A stretch of 64,000 nt of DNA from an uncultured Planctomycetaceae bacterium (GTDB taxonomy: Bacteria > Planctomycetota > Planctomycetia > Planctomycetales > Planctomycetaceae). Below are positions 7,395 through 16,420 of the stretch, in pieces. The stretch spans positions 1 through 64,000 of the forward strand of contig CALSLT010000012.1 in the NCBI GenBank assembly GCA_943787265.1, written 5' to 3'. Made by a program: the position numbers and the translations under genes. Each line of letters begins with the position of its first letter. The stretch's first letter is position 1. A model generated the notes under the pieces. The model was given only the letters and a program-made list of their open reading frames with translations, ran no database searches and was not told where the DNA came from.

Positions 7395-8219
7395 TTATGA
7401 ACTCACACGTCGAATTGGTTCTGAAATCTCTGGAGCATTTAATGCTTCGGGAGCGTTGGCTGGTGGTGCCATTGGGATCACGGGAACTGCGTTGTCTTCA
7501 GCCGGAACTGGCACCACTGGTTGTGGCTGCGGTTGGGCCGGAGTTGGAGTTCCCATTTGCACGCCCGGCATCTGGTTCAGAGGCACCCAGGCGTTCTGAA
7601 GTCTCATCCACCGAACATAAGACATGTTCTGATCTGGTTGACACGGACGAGTGTGCCAGTGTCGCGGATGCGGTGGAACCGGAAGGATGTTCTTTGGCTG
7701 CCACGTCGGCACGTGCTGATAGTAGTAGCCGAGTTGAGTGGTGTCGGTCGGCGTGGCGATGATTGGTCGCCGTGTTGCCGCTTGACCCTTGGCTCCCCAG
7801 GCGGCTGGTCCGTAGTTCGAGTAAGTGACGTTTGATCGTCGAACTGGAACCTTCGCCGGTGGCGACCATCCGTAGTCCGGAGACACGGTGTAGTAATCCG
7901 GGTCGAGTGCCCAGCGGACTGCTGGAAATGTCCAGAAGCCTTTCTTGCCTGGGCAGTTAGCGTCGGCACAGTAGTCACAGCAGCCGTGGAACGGCAGCGG
8001 CATCCAGGTCCAGTAGGTTGGATTTGGCTGCTGGCGATGCCGGTGTCCCCACGCGTTGGCGACGTAGTACGGCCCGGCTGCGGGTTGCTGATACTGTGGA
8101 TGCGACATGCTGTGCGACACTCGGGCGATGCCGTCCGGGTCAGCGGCTTGTGCGGCCGACCCGAGGATGCCGAACCCCAGCACGGCGAGAAGCGACGTGC
8201 GAAGAACTCTGATTGTCAT
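7395..8219 (-). CDS. Exported Pro/Tyr/Trp-rich protein of unknown function
   Basis: A 274-residue protein with a signal peptide (MTIRVLRTSLLAVLGFGILG, cleavage near AAQA). The mature part is rich in Pro, Tyr, Trp and His, has a small Cys cluster (FHGCCDYCADANCPGKKGFW) and a Pro/Gln tail (PAQPQPQPVVPVP). I do not recognise a family. The start is ATG 8219, with AAGGA 8 bases upstream; the frame is open further up, but that stretch has no signal-peptide character. It is the last of three same-strand genes for exported proteins of similar composition, and a strong terminator follows. Confidence 0.72.
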   Translation of the reverse strand: MTIRVLRTSLLAVLGFGILGSAAQAADPDGIARVSHSMSHPQYQQPAAGPYYVANAWGHRHRQQPNPTYWTWMPLPFHGCCDYCADANCPGKKGFWTFPAVRWALDPDYYTVSPDYGWSPPAKVPVRRSNVTYSNYGPAAWGAKGQAATRRPIIATPTDTTQLGYYYQHVPTWQPKNILPVPPHPRHWHTRPCQPDQNMSYVRWMRLQNAWVPLNQMPGVQMGTPTPAQPQPQPVVPVPAEDNAVPVIPMAPPANAPEALNAPEISEPIRRVSS

Positions 8220-8413
8220 GTCTCCGTTCCTTGAGCCTCGGTCTGCTTCCCGTCCGCCGCTGACTGAGCGACGCACATTCGCGGACTGGTTCGTTGTTGC
8301 GTTTGCATGACCGAGCAGGTTCGGCCACGCGAAGTCGTTAGTCATGTTCTTCCGACGGCAGCCTCGACAGGCCGAGACTACCGCTCAGGAGAGTGTCGAT
8401 TCACTCTGCCGTA

Positions 8414-9442
8414 TCAATAGCGACGAGGCAGAATGATGTTTGAAACCGGGGTCAGCCGACTCGACGGAGAACCCCACGAGTAGTTGTACTGATGACGCAC
8501 GGTTGGCGCGAGTGGCACGGCGGTCGGGTGTCCCGTCATCGGAGACGCGTAAACCTGACTGTCAGCCGGGTGCGAATAGTGCGGTTCGGTAGCGTAAACT
8601 CGTTTGTAGTGACCCCACAGCGGAGCCCCTTCGCCACACGAGCCGCTCGGTGTGAAGTAATTGAACTTGTTGTGGAAGTGGGCGGCCAGAACGTGATTTC
8701 GGTAAGCACGTCGGCATTTCGACTTGTACTGCTGCTCGCACCACCAGTTGTGGAGTGGTGAGCAAGTCTGGCACCCGTCCATTCCGAGAATCTCTTTACC
8801 TCGGCATTTGGCACCAAACATTGACCGCTTCAGGTCGCCAAGTGTGTAAGGCCGTCCCATGCACACTTCCGGGCTGAGGCAGCTTCCGGGACCACTCATG
8901 CAGGGCATTCCGGCCATGCATCCGCCATTTGCGTTGCATCCGCCGTTTGCCGCACAGGCTCCACCAGCTCGACAGCCAGCAGTCGGTCCACAAAGTCCGT
9001 TCTTGCAGACATCGCTCACGCGACATCGACCTTCGGCACCACAGGCGCCACCGGGTCCACAGGCAGCGTTTGCTCCGCGAGGCGTGCAGACGATCGTGGC
9101 GGCGGTCGACCGTGGAGCACAGGCTGCTCCGCGAGGTCCGCATGAACCGTCCGAAGTACAGCCGACTCGGTTGGGGCCGCAGCCACCGATCAAGCCAGGT
9201 GCCGCGGCGGCAGCAGGTGGAGTTGCCACCGTTGCTGGAGCGACATCTACGGCGTCGGGATCCGGTGGCGGAGGTGCGATCGCACCGTCCATCGGTCGCA
9301 TGGGGATTTCCTGAACGGCTGCCGGTGCAGGAGCGGGCTCCTGGCCGAATGCGGCGAGGCCGTATGACAATGCCGACGGGATGACGATCCCGGCGACGAC
9401 CCGTTTCCACAGGCGTTTGCGATTTTTCTTACTGATCAGCAT
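8414..9442 (-). CDS. Exported cysteine-rich protein (Gly/Cys repeat)
   Basis: A 342-residue protein with a basic N-terminus and hydrophobic segment (RVVAGIVIPSALSYGLAAFG) acting as signal peptide, then a Pro/Ala linker. Residues ~85-200 hold a dense run of short Cys/Gly motifs (CGPGGACGAEGRC, CRAGGACAANGGC, CNANGGCMAGMPC). The C-terminal ~140 residues are Tyr/His rich with four or five further Cys. The Cys spacing suggests a disulfide-knit extracellular or cell-wall protein; this is inference, since no named family was recognised. A long frame also exists on the opposite strand but has no independent support. It is 81 bases downstream of the 9524-10012 gene, so an operon is likely. Confidence 0.72.
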   Translation of the reverse strand: MLISKKNRKRLWKRVVAGIVIPSALSYGLAAFGQEPAPAPAAVQEIPMRPMDGAIAPPPPDPDAVDVAPATVATPPAAAAAPGLIGGCGPNRVGCTSDGSCGPRGAACAPRSTAATIVCTPRGANAACGPGGACGAEGRCRVSDVCKNGLCGPTAGCRAGGACAANGGCNANGGCMAGMPCMSGPGSCLSPEVCMGRPYTLGDLKRSMFGAKCRGKEILGMDGCQTCSPLHNWWCEQQYKSKCRRAYRNHVLAAHFHNKFNYFTPSGSCGEGAPLWGHYKRVYATEPHYSHPADSQVYASPMTGHPTAVPLAPTVRHQYNYSWGSPSSRLTPVSNIILPRRY

Positions 9443-9523
9443 GTGACTCTTCCTTGATCTGGGCTGATTCGATTGTCCGGAGTTGGAACAAGTAGTTGTG
9501 AGAGTTCTCTTCGGCGGGGTTCA

Positions 9524-10012
9524 CTAGCGAGGTGTGAACAGCGAGAAGAGGCTGCGAGTTGAGCGGTACTTGACTTTGACTTCGGTACCCATCAGCTCCC
9601 ACTTGTCGTGCGACTCCATTCCGAACGGAGTCCAGATCCAGTTTCCTTTCACACGGTAGTAGAACGGTCCGTACATCGACCGGTACTCGTGTGGGTAAAG
9701 CATCTCGTGCGGCGAGAACGCCTGGTTGGTGATCATCGTTCCGCCGGTCTGCGGCGGAATGTTCTGTTGCGGCGAGGAATACAGCGGCGCGTTCAGACGC
9801 GGGTATCCCTTGATGGCTCCCTTTGACGCGGCAGGTCGTCCCGGTAGATGCCAGTTTGGATGCGAGACATTCTGCATCGTCGGCGGACCGACTCGGACAC
9901 CCGGCGGATTTGGAGCCGGCGGAAGCGGGTAGTTGTTTTGAGCCTGGACTTCACTGAGACAGGCCGAGCCTGCCAGCAGTGCCATAAGCACCGTAAATGT
10001 GTTGCGTAGCAT
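9524..10012 (-). CDS. Exported Pro/Tyr-rich protein of unknown function
   Basis: A 162-residue protein with a signal peptide (MLRNTFTVLMALLAGSACLS, cleavage probably after VQA). The mature part begins with a Pro-rich stretch (YPLPPAPNPPGVRVGPP) and ends with an aromatic segment (YGPFYYRVKGNWIWTPF). The start is ATG 10012, with AGGGA just upstream. It is the first gene of the minus-strand trio of exported proteins, so the promoter should lie in 10013-10150. No family was recognised. Confidence 0.72.
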   Translation of the reverse strand: MLRNTFTVLMALLAGSACLSEVQAQNNYPLPPAPNPPGVRVGPPTMQNVSHPNWHLPGRPAASKGAIKGYPRLNAPLYSSPQQNIPPQTGGTMITNQAFSPHEMLYPHEYRSMYGPFYYRVKGNWIWTPFGMESHDKWELMGTEVKVKYRSTRSLFSLFTPR

Positions 10013-10648
10013 GTTTCCCTCCGTGGCGTTTTGATTAAACGCATCAAGATCCGTCTCCCGCGGATCTGGCTGCTGCTCTTCCATGTGCCTTGTGGCCGCC
10101 CGCGAGGACTTCAGAAGATGATTCTCCTCAAACCGTCGCTCAGACCACCTCACGGCGATCATTGCAGCTCAAAGCTGTTCTCTGATTCGGCTGACCTTGA
10201 TTGCTCCGATGAATCATTCTGTGACCCTGAAATCGATTCGTTGGGCTTTTCGGAATGTCTTACCACGTAGGGGGTTATGTGTCGTCCTACGATCCGGAGA
10301 AACCTTGCGACAATCACAATCAGATGAACCGTCGCGGTGGGAAAACTTGCCGTAGCCGTTACACTTTGACGCTCGTTCGGTGGGGATCGCCCGACCGTTG
10401 TGAATTGGCCTGCAAAGGTTGCCTGTTTTTCGTGAATTCGCGCGGCCGCTGTTTGGTCGTCGTCTGACCTTTGGGGCGAGCGGCGCGGCTTCATCGTTGA
10501 ACGGGCGTCGTAAGTGGCGAATCACTTGACTCGGGTCACGACAATTACCACTGACGGGAAATGGAAGAGCCACGTTGATCGCGGCTCGATTTGAATGGTT
10601 GAGGATGCCGACTTCAGGCTGCGGTTTGAGTCGAATTATGGAGTGCTC
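10013..10648. other. Gene-free divergent region
   Basis: A ~640-base region between the divergent exported-protein cluster (-) and parC (+). Only short, overlapping, unconvincing frames occur. A small inverted pair (CGTAGG ... CCTACG near 10266-10291) is the only structure noticed. It should hold both promoters; none was confidently recognised. Confidence 0.55.
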
Positions 10649-10656
10649 AGGAGGGA
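10649..10656 (+). promoter_or_regulatory. Strong ribosome-binding site fixing a TTG start
   Basis: AGGAGGGA ends 3 bases before TTG 10660. This near-perfect Shine-Dalgarno supports initiation of parC at a TTG codon and makes the Lys/Ala-rich N-terminal tail part of the protein. Confidence 0.75.
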
Positions 10657-10659
10657 GCC

Positions 10660-13212
10660 TTGGCTAAGAAGAAAGCGAAACCCGGGAAGACGTCGAAATC
10701 GAAGATGCCGGCTGCGGCTCCGAAGAGAGCGGCCCAAAAGAAGGCGGCATCAAAGAGGACGACGCAGAAGAAGGCAGCTCCTGAGAAAGCTGCACCAAAG
10801 AAACGTTCCCGAGCGACGAAAGCGAGTCTTGATAAGCAGGGCTCATCCACGGATGGAAACTTCGAGGAGTTGAATGTGGCGAATGACCAGGATGGTGACC
10901 GCGTCGAGTTCGTATCGATCAGCCAGGAGACTCGGCGGCGATACCTCAACTACGCGATGTCGGTCATTCAGTCGCGAGCTCTGCCGGACGTCCGCGATGG
11001 TTTGAAGCCCGTCCAGCGCCGAATCATGTACGTGATGTTCAACAATTTGAGGTTGACTCACAACGCGAAGACGCGGAAGTGTCAAAAGATCAGCGGCGAC
11101 ACGATCGGCAATTATCATCCGCATGGCGACCAGGCAGTCTACGACGCGCTCGTACGACTCGCTCAAGACTTCACCTATAGATTCCCTCTGGTTGACGGGC
11201 AGGGGAACTTTGGTTCGGTTATGGGGTTGCCCGCAGCCGCGGCCCGATATACCGAAGCTCGGCTAACCCGAATCGCCGAACATCTGATGAATGAGCTGCG
11301 GTTCGAAACCGTTGCCATGCGTCCGACTTATGACGGCGCTACTGAGGAGCCTGTCGTTCTTCCTGCCGAATATCCGAACCTTCTGGTGAATGGAACTCAG
11401 GGAATTGCGGTCGGAATGGCGACGAGCATCCCGCCGCACAATCTCGGTGAAGTTATTAAGGCCTGCGTCCACTTGATCGACACGCCAAAAGCGACGGTCG
11501 CTCAATTGATGAAATACGTCAAGGGGCCGGACTTCCCGCTCGGCGGACGAATCGTCACCGACCGGTCCGATATCCGAAAGATGTACGAAGAGGGCAGGGG
11601 ATCGGTCAAAGTCCGAGGTGAATGGCGTTTCGACAAAGAGAGACGGAAGGATGTCCCGAATCGCCTGGTGATTTACTCGGTGCCGTACAACGTCGAGACC
11701 GGAAGCCTGACCTCAGAAATCGGCAACATCATCGCCAATCGCAAACTCCCGCTGCTGGAAGAGGTCAACGACGAGACAGACGACCGCAACGGATTGCGAA
11801 TCGTGCTCGAGCTGAAAGCAGGTGCCGATCCAGACGCGGTGATTGCTTACCTGTATAAGAACACAAATCTGGAACAGAATTTCTCGTACAATGCGACGTG
11901 TCTTGTGCCGGACGATTCGGGGATGCTGGTTCCGGCTCGTGCGACACTGGTTGACATGCTGCAGCACTTTCTGGTCTTCCGCCAGGAAACAGTCCGCAAG
12001 CGATTTCAGTACCAGTTGGCACAACTGGAAAAGAGAATCCACATTCTCGAAGGCTTCTGCATCATCTTTAACGGGTTGGACAAAGCCCTGAAGTTGATCC
12101 GAGCGAGTACCGGGAAGCAGGACGCCTGCAAGAAACTCATGAAGGCGTTTCCGCTGGACGAAGTTCAGACGATGGCGATTCTCGAATTGCAGTTGTACAA
12201 GATTTCGAAACTCGAAATTGACGACATTCGCGAAGAACTTGCCGACAAAGAGAAGCAAGCTCGGCGCATTCGCAACATCCTGAAGTCAGAAGCGAAGCTG
12301 TGGAAAGTTGTCCGCGACGAACTCGAAGAACTGTCGAAGGAATTCGCGGATCGTCGCCGAACGGGAATTGGTTCTTCCGAAGAAATTACCGAGTTCGCCG
12401 CCGAAACCTACATCGTTCGCGAGAACACAAACGTCGTGGTGACTCGCGAAGGCTGGCTGAAACGAGTCGGTCGTCTGGCAAAAGTGAAGAACACTCGAGT
12501 CCGGGAAGGCGACAGTGTGCTGGACGTTCTACCGGGCAGCACGGTCGATAACGCGATTTTCTTTTCCAGCGACGGAGTGGCGTACACACTTTCGATTGAT
12601 CAGGTTCCGGCGTCATCTGGTTACGGCGAACCGTTGGCCAAACACGTCCGAATGGGCGACGGCGTTTCGATCATCATGGCGATTTCGACTGACGCTCGTT
12701 TCACACCGGAAGACGAGTTGGAAGATGACGCCAGCACCGCTCCGCATCTGCTCGTAGCGACTGCTCAAGGGCAGGTCATGCGAGTTTCCATGAGCACCTT
12801 TCGGCCTCCGTCAACAAAAGTCGGCCGGAAATTCTGCCGACTCCGAAAGGGCGACTCTGTGGTGCATGTTGAGCTGATCACCGAACACCAGACCATGTTT
12901 CTGGCAACGAAGAAGGCTCGTATCATCCACTTCTCGCTGGACGACGTCCCGGTTCTGTCCGGGCCAGGCATCGGCGTGAAGGGAATCAAAATGGAAAGCG
13001 GCGATGAAGTTCTTGGAGCGAAACTTCTCACCCGACCGAGCGACACTTTGAGAGTCGACAACAGCAACGGCACAACGCTCAGCTTTGGACAGATGAAGTA
13101 CAATGTTACCTCGCGAGGCGGAAAAGGTATCAAGACAAGTCAACGAAACGAGTTCTCAGCAATCGCCCCCGAACCGATCGAACTGGTCGACTGGGCAGCT
13201 CTAGAGGAGTAG
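10660..13212 (+). CDS. parC: Type IIA DNA topoisomerase subunit A (topoisomerase IV-like) with basic N-terminal tail
   Basis: An 850-residue DNA breakage-reunion subunit. Residues 1-55 are a Lys/Ala/Pro-rich tail (repeats like KKAAPEKAAPKK) absent from most homologs. The catalytic core starts near 85 (ALPDVRDGLKPVQRRIMY), with the active-site Tyr at 197 (ARYTEARL). The quinolone-pocket helix reads HPHGDQAVYD, so the position equivalent to E. coli GyrA Ser83 / ParC Ser80 is Gln158. No canonical GyrA box (QRRGGKG) is at the usual blade-1 place; a partial SRGGKGIK lies near the C-terminus. That, and the ParE-like partner gene, favours topoisomerase IV over gyrase, though gyrase cannot be excluded. 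The TTG start has a strong ribosome-binding site. The B subunit gene follows after 78 bases. Confidence 0.85.
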   Translation: MAKKKAKPGKTSKSKMPAAAPKRAAQKKAASKRTTQKKAAPEKAAPKKRSRATKASLDKQGSSTDGNFEELNVANDQDGDRVEFVSISQETRRRYLNYAMSVIQSRALPDVRDGLKPVQRRIMYVMFNNLRLTHNAKTRKCQKISGDTIGNYHPHGDQAVYDALVRLAQDFTYRFPLVDGQGNFGSVMGLPAAAARYTEARLTRIAEHLMNELRFETVAMRPTYDGATEEPVVLPAEYPNLLVNGTQGIAVGMATSIPPHNLGEVIKACVHLIDTPKATVAQLMKYVKGPDFPLGGRIVTDRSDIRKMYEEGRGSVKVRGEWRFDKERRKDVPNRLVIYSVPYNVETGSLTSEIGNIIANRKLPLLEEVNDETDDRNGLRIVLELKAGADPDAVIAYLYKNTNLEQNFSYNATCLVPDDSGMLVPARATLVDMLQHFLVFRQETVRKRFQYQLAQLEKRIHILEGFCIIFNGLDKALKLIRASTGKQDACKKLMKAFPLDEVQTMAILELQLYKISKLEIDDIREELADKEKQARRIRNILKSEAKLWKVVRDELEELSKEFADRRRTGIGSSEEITEFAAETYIVRENTNVVVTREGWLKRVGRLAKVKNTRVREGDSVLDVLPGSTVDNAIFFSSDGVAYTLSIDQVPASSGYGEPLAKHVRMGDGVSIIMAISTDARFTPEDELEDDASTAPHLLVATAQGQVMRVSMSTFRPPSTKVGRKFCRLRKGDSVVHVELITEHQTMFLATKKARIIHFSLDDVPVLSGPGIGVKGIKMESGDEVLGAKLLTRPSDTLRVDNSNGTTLSFGQMKYNVTSRGGKGIKTSQRNEFSAIAPEPIELVDWAALEE

Positions 13213-13290
13213 TCGTTTAGAACGACTCGCGTGTTCAACGGACAGTCAGCTTGTGAATTTAGCTTGTGAATAAGGATTTGATCGAGCGAC

Positions 13291-15225
13291 ATGGCAACAG
13301 TAGCAGAACCAAAAGCAAAGCGGTCTTACAGCGCAGACGACATCGACGTTCTGGAAGGACTCGAAGCCGTCCGCATGCGGCCTTCGATGTACATCGGCGG
13401 TGTCGACAGCAAAGGGCTTCATCATCTTCTATGGGAAGTCGTCGATAACTCCGTCGATGAGTACCTGGCTGGGCATTGCTCTGACATTAAAGTCACGCTT
13501 CACAAAGACGGCTGCTCATGCACGGTCAGCGACAACGGTCGCGGCATTCCGGTCGACAAGCACAAGAAATACAAGAAGTCGGCACTTGAAGTGATTCTGA
13601 CCGTGCTGCATGCCGGCGGGAAGTTCTCCGACAAAAACTACACGCGAAGCGGTGGTTTGCACGGTGTCGGCTCATCGGTCGTGAACGCTCTTTCGATGAA
13701 GATGACAGCGACCGTTCATCGAGACGGGCACGAGTACTTTCAGGAGTACCGCCGCGGAGTCCCGAAGGCTCCTGTCAAAAAAGTGAAGCCATTTCGCGGG
13801 CACGGAACAACGATCTTTTTTCGCCCTGATGAAAAGATTTTTCGAACGATCCATTTCAAGAGCGACGTGATTCGTCAGCACCTTGAAGACATCTCGTTCA
13901 TTCACGGTGGCTTGAAGATTACGTTCGTCGACGAGGTGAAGAAGGAGACGCACGAGTATTCCAACCCGGAGGGGATCGCGGCGTACCTCGACAAGATTCT
14001 GGGCGACGAGAAACGGAAGTCGGTCCATGAAGAAAAATTCACCATCGAAAAGGACGTCTCTGACGGAACGCGGTACGAAGTTGCCCTTCGCTGGACGGAG
14101 TCATCAGACACGTGGGTACGAAGTTACGTGAACGGTATTCGTACGCATGCCGGTGGGACTCACGAATCGGGCTTCAAGTCAGGGATCACGAAGGCCGTCA
14201 AGAATTACATGGAAGTCCATGAAATTCGCCCAAAAGGTGTCGCAGTTGGACCGGAAGATATCCGCGAGGGAACATGCTCAATTCTGTCGGTGTTCCATTC
14301 CGATCCAATGTTCCAGGGGCAGACGAAAGAAAAGTTGAACAACCCGGAAGTCGCCGGTCAGGTCGAAGGTCTGGTGCGGGCCGGCGTTGAGACCTGGATG
14401 AATAACAACTCGACAATCGCCGATTCGATCATCTATCGAGTGATTCTCGCAGCGAAGTTACGAGCAGCCAGTCGTGAGGCCATCAAAGAAGTTAAACGGA
14501 AGTCCGCATCGTCCAAGCGAGTGACGCTGCCGGGCAAGCTGCTGGATTGCCGTTCGACGAAACCGGAAGAGTCGGAGTTGTTCATCGTTGAAGGTGATTC
14601 GGCTGGTGGCTCAGCCGGCATGGGGCGTGACAGTCGCAAGCAGGCCATCCTGCCGCTACGCGGCAAGGTGCTTAACACGGAATCGCTGACGGTTTCACGG
14701 GTCGTTGCTAACCAGGAAATCAGCGATCTTGTTGAAACATTGGGGACGGGGATCGGTCCCAACTTCGACATTCGCCGGCTGCGCTATGGGCGAGTCATCC
14801 TCTTGATGGATGCTGACAGCGACGGATACCACATCAGTACTCTGCTGCTGACATTCCTGTTTCGCCACATGATGGAACTGGTCCGGCAGGGGCGAGTCTA
14901 CCTGGCTCAGCCGCCTCTTTACCGAATTTCGATCGGCAAGGACGTGCATTACGCGCAGGACGACGCTGCCAAAGAAGAGATCCTTTCTGGGCTGGCCTCT
15001 AACCGAAAGTACGAGGTCACGCGTTTCAAAGGTCTGGGTGAAATGACGCCACAGCAGTTGCGTGACACGACGCTGGACCCGAAGACTCGAACGCTGCTAC
15101 AGGTAAACATCGAAAGCCAGGTCGAGGCCGATCAGACCTTCTCGCAACTTCTCGGCAAGGACGCCAGCGAGCGTTACCGAGTCATCATGGAAGAGTCGAC
15201 GATGGTCGACGATCTGGACGTTTAG
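13291..15225 (+). CDS. parE: Type IIA DNA topoisomerase subunit B (topoisomerase IV-like)
   Basis: A 644-residue ATPase/TOPRIM subunit. The GHKL ATP site is visible: EVVDNSVDEYLAG, VSDNGRGIPVD and GGKFSDKNYTRSGGLHGVG, the last closer to ParE than to GyrB, which usually has YKVSGGLHGVG. The TOPRIM signature is VEGDSAGGSAGMGRD with the Mg-binding DADSDGYHI (ParE-type DSDG rather than GyrB DVDG). PLRGKVLNTE and RFKGLGEM are conserved. The subunit pairs with the A subunit gene 78 bases upstream to form an A2B2 enzyme that unlinks or relaxes DNA. It ends 16 bases from the convergent gene downstream, with no obvious terminator. Confidence 0.88.
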   Translation: MATVAEPKAKRSYSADDIDVLEGLEAVRMRPSMYIGGVDSKGLHHLLWEVVDNSVDEYLAGHCSDIKVTLHKDGCSCTVSDNGRGIPVDKHKKYKKSALEVILTVLHAGGKFSDKNYTRSGGLHGVGSSVVNALSMKMTATVHRDGHEYFQEYRRGVPKAPVKKVKPFRGHGTTIFFRPDEKIFRTIHFKSDVIRQHLEDISFIHGGLKITFVDEVKKETHEYSNPEGIAAYLDKILGDEKRKSVHEEKFTIEKDVSDGTRYEVALRWTESSDTWVRSYVNGIRTHAGGTHESGFKSGITKAVKNYMEVHEIRPKGVAVGPEDIREGTCSILSVFHSDPMFQGQTKEKLNNPEVAGQVEGLVRAGVETWMNNNSTIADSIIYRVILAAKLRAASREAIKEVKRKSASSKRVTLPGKLLDCRSTKPEESELFIVEGDSAGGSAGMGRDSRKQAILPLRGKVLNTESLTVSRVVANQEISDLVETLGTGIGPNFDIRRLRYGRVILLMDADSDGYHISTLLLTFLFRHMMELVRQGRVYLAQPPLYRISIGKDVHYAQDDAAKEEILSGLASNRKYEVTRFKGLGEMTPQQLRDTTLDPKTRTLLQVNIESQVEADQTFSQLLGKDASERYRVIMEESTMVDDLDV

Positions 15226-15241
15226 GCCTGCAGACAACGCA

Positions 15242-16366
15242 TCAATCGATCACGTTTGCTGGTTTAGTAGGCTTGGCCGGAGTGGTAGGGGCTGGCGGTT
15301 TTGGCCGTGGCGGGCCGAGCTCGATGCCGCCGGGGACTGACGTGGTGTAGGTCCAGGTCGCTCCCTGTGGATCCCATCCAGCGAGGACACCAGCGTCGGT
15401 TAAGGCTCGGCGGGATGAGACGTAAACGTCGAAACTGTCTGGCAGCACGTAGAAACGCGCATAGAACTTGGTCGGGTCCAGTGTCGCCATGATCTTGCGG
15501 ATTCGTGATCCCGGGCGGCGGACTTCGTCTTCGTCGGCTCCTCGCCTTTCTTTAGGCGTTAGCTTCAGACGCGGCCAGCGGTCGCCCGTGATGTAACACT
15601 CAACGTCGAAGAAGTCGTCGTTGATGTTGAGCTTGGTGTAGAGCTTTGCGAAGGCTTCCGGATCGATTCCTTTGGCGGGGTCGAGATTGAGTTTCCGCCT
15701 GACGATGATGTCTTTCGCGCGAAGTTCGGCTTCTTTGCGAATTCCGTCAACGTTCATTGGGTAAACGCGATTGTCGGCACAGACAAATGTTGCCTGGCGT
15801 GCTCCGGGCGGGGCTGGGCGAGGATTTGGAATCGTGACGGTCTTGGCCGCGGCAGCCGCACGTCGCGGCGTTTTGTCCAGCTTTGCTTTGAGTTCGGCCT
15901 GCTTCGCCAGCGAGGCTGTCAGATTGTTCTGCAACGTCTCTCGATTTTTCTTTGTGTCCTCTATCTCTTTTTTGTTTTTCGCGGCGGTGGCTCGGTCGGA
16001 TTCGATTTTCATCGAAAACTCGTTGGCCTGACGAGCCTGGTCGGCCAGCAGTTTCTTACGAGTTTCGAGTTGCTCTTTCAGGCGGCGGAGGCGTTCTCGT
16101 TCGGCGTCGACATCAATCGAGGCCAGTGACACCGTTTGTTCCTTCAGCTTCGTTTTCTCGTCGGCCAGAGAAACGAGTTTCTGCTTCGCCGCTTCAAGAT
16201 CTTCTTCGGTCACGTTCGAACTGGCTGTGATTTCCGTGATCGCCTCGCTGACGCCCAGTTGAGTGACGATCAGGACGAGAACCAGAATACCTACGACGTT
16301 TGTCATCGTGTCGAGCAGCGAGTCGAGGCCGCCGTCTTCATCGTCGTCTTTTTTGCGAGGTTTCAT
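15242..16366 (-). CDS. TolR/ExbD-like membrane protein with coiled coil
   Basis: A 374-residue protein. A charged N-terminus (MKPRKKDDDEDGGLDSLLD) is followed by one membrane helix (VVGILVLVLIVTQLGV, residues ~24-40), the layout of TolR/ExbD-type partners of proton channels. Residues ~55-170 are a long coiled coil rich in Lys/Glu. A Pro-rich linker and a folded C-terminal domain (ATFVCADNRVYPMNVDG onward) should lie in the periplasm, ending in a Pro/Thr/Ala tail. With the preceding gene and the MotA/TolQ-type channel gene, it likely forms a force-transducing envelope complex. It is the last gene of that three-gene set. Confidence 0.75.
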   Translation of the reverse strand: MKPRKKDDDEDGGLDSLLDTMTNVVGILVLVLIVTQLGVSEAITEITASSNVTEEDLEAAKQKLVSLADEKTKLKEQTVSLASIDVDAERERLRRLKEQLETRKKLLADQARQANEFSMKIESDRATAAKNKKEIEDTKKNRETLQNNLTASLAKQAELKAKLDKTPRRAAAAAKTVTIPNPRPAPPGARQATFVCADNRVYPMNVDGIRKEAELRAKDIIVRRKLNLDPAKGIDPEAFAKLYTKLNINDDFFDVECYITGDRWPRLKLTPKERRGADEDEVRRPGSRIRKIMATLDPTKFYARFYVLPDSFDVYVSSRRALTDAGVLAGWDPQGATWTYTTSVPGGIELGPPRPKPPAPTTPAKPTKPANVID

Positions 16367-16420
16367 AGCGGTGTCGCTCTGTTGTGAAGGAATCTGCCGA
16401 ATGGCTCGCTGGTGCGTTCG

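Noticed and set aside
8859..9384. Two 151-codon + strand frames opposite the Cys-rich gene
   Set aside because: They arise from the repetitive GC-rich codons of the minus-strand gene, which has a signal peptide, good length and operon context.
10255..10467. A 70-codon frame upstream of parC
   Set aside because: No ribosome-binding site or recognisable protein pattern, and it lies in a divergent promoter region where short chance frames are common.
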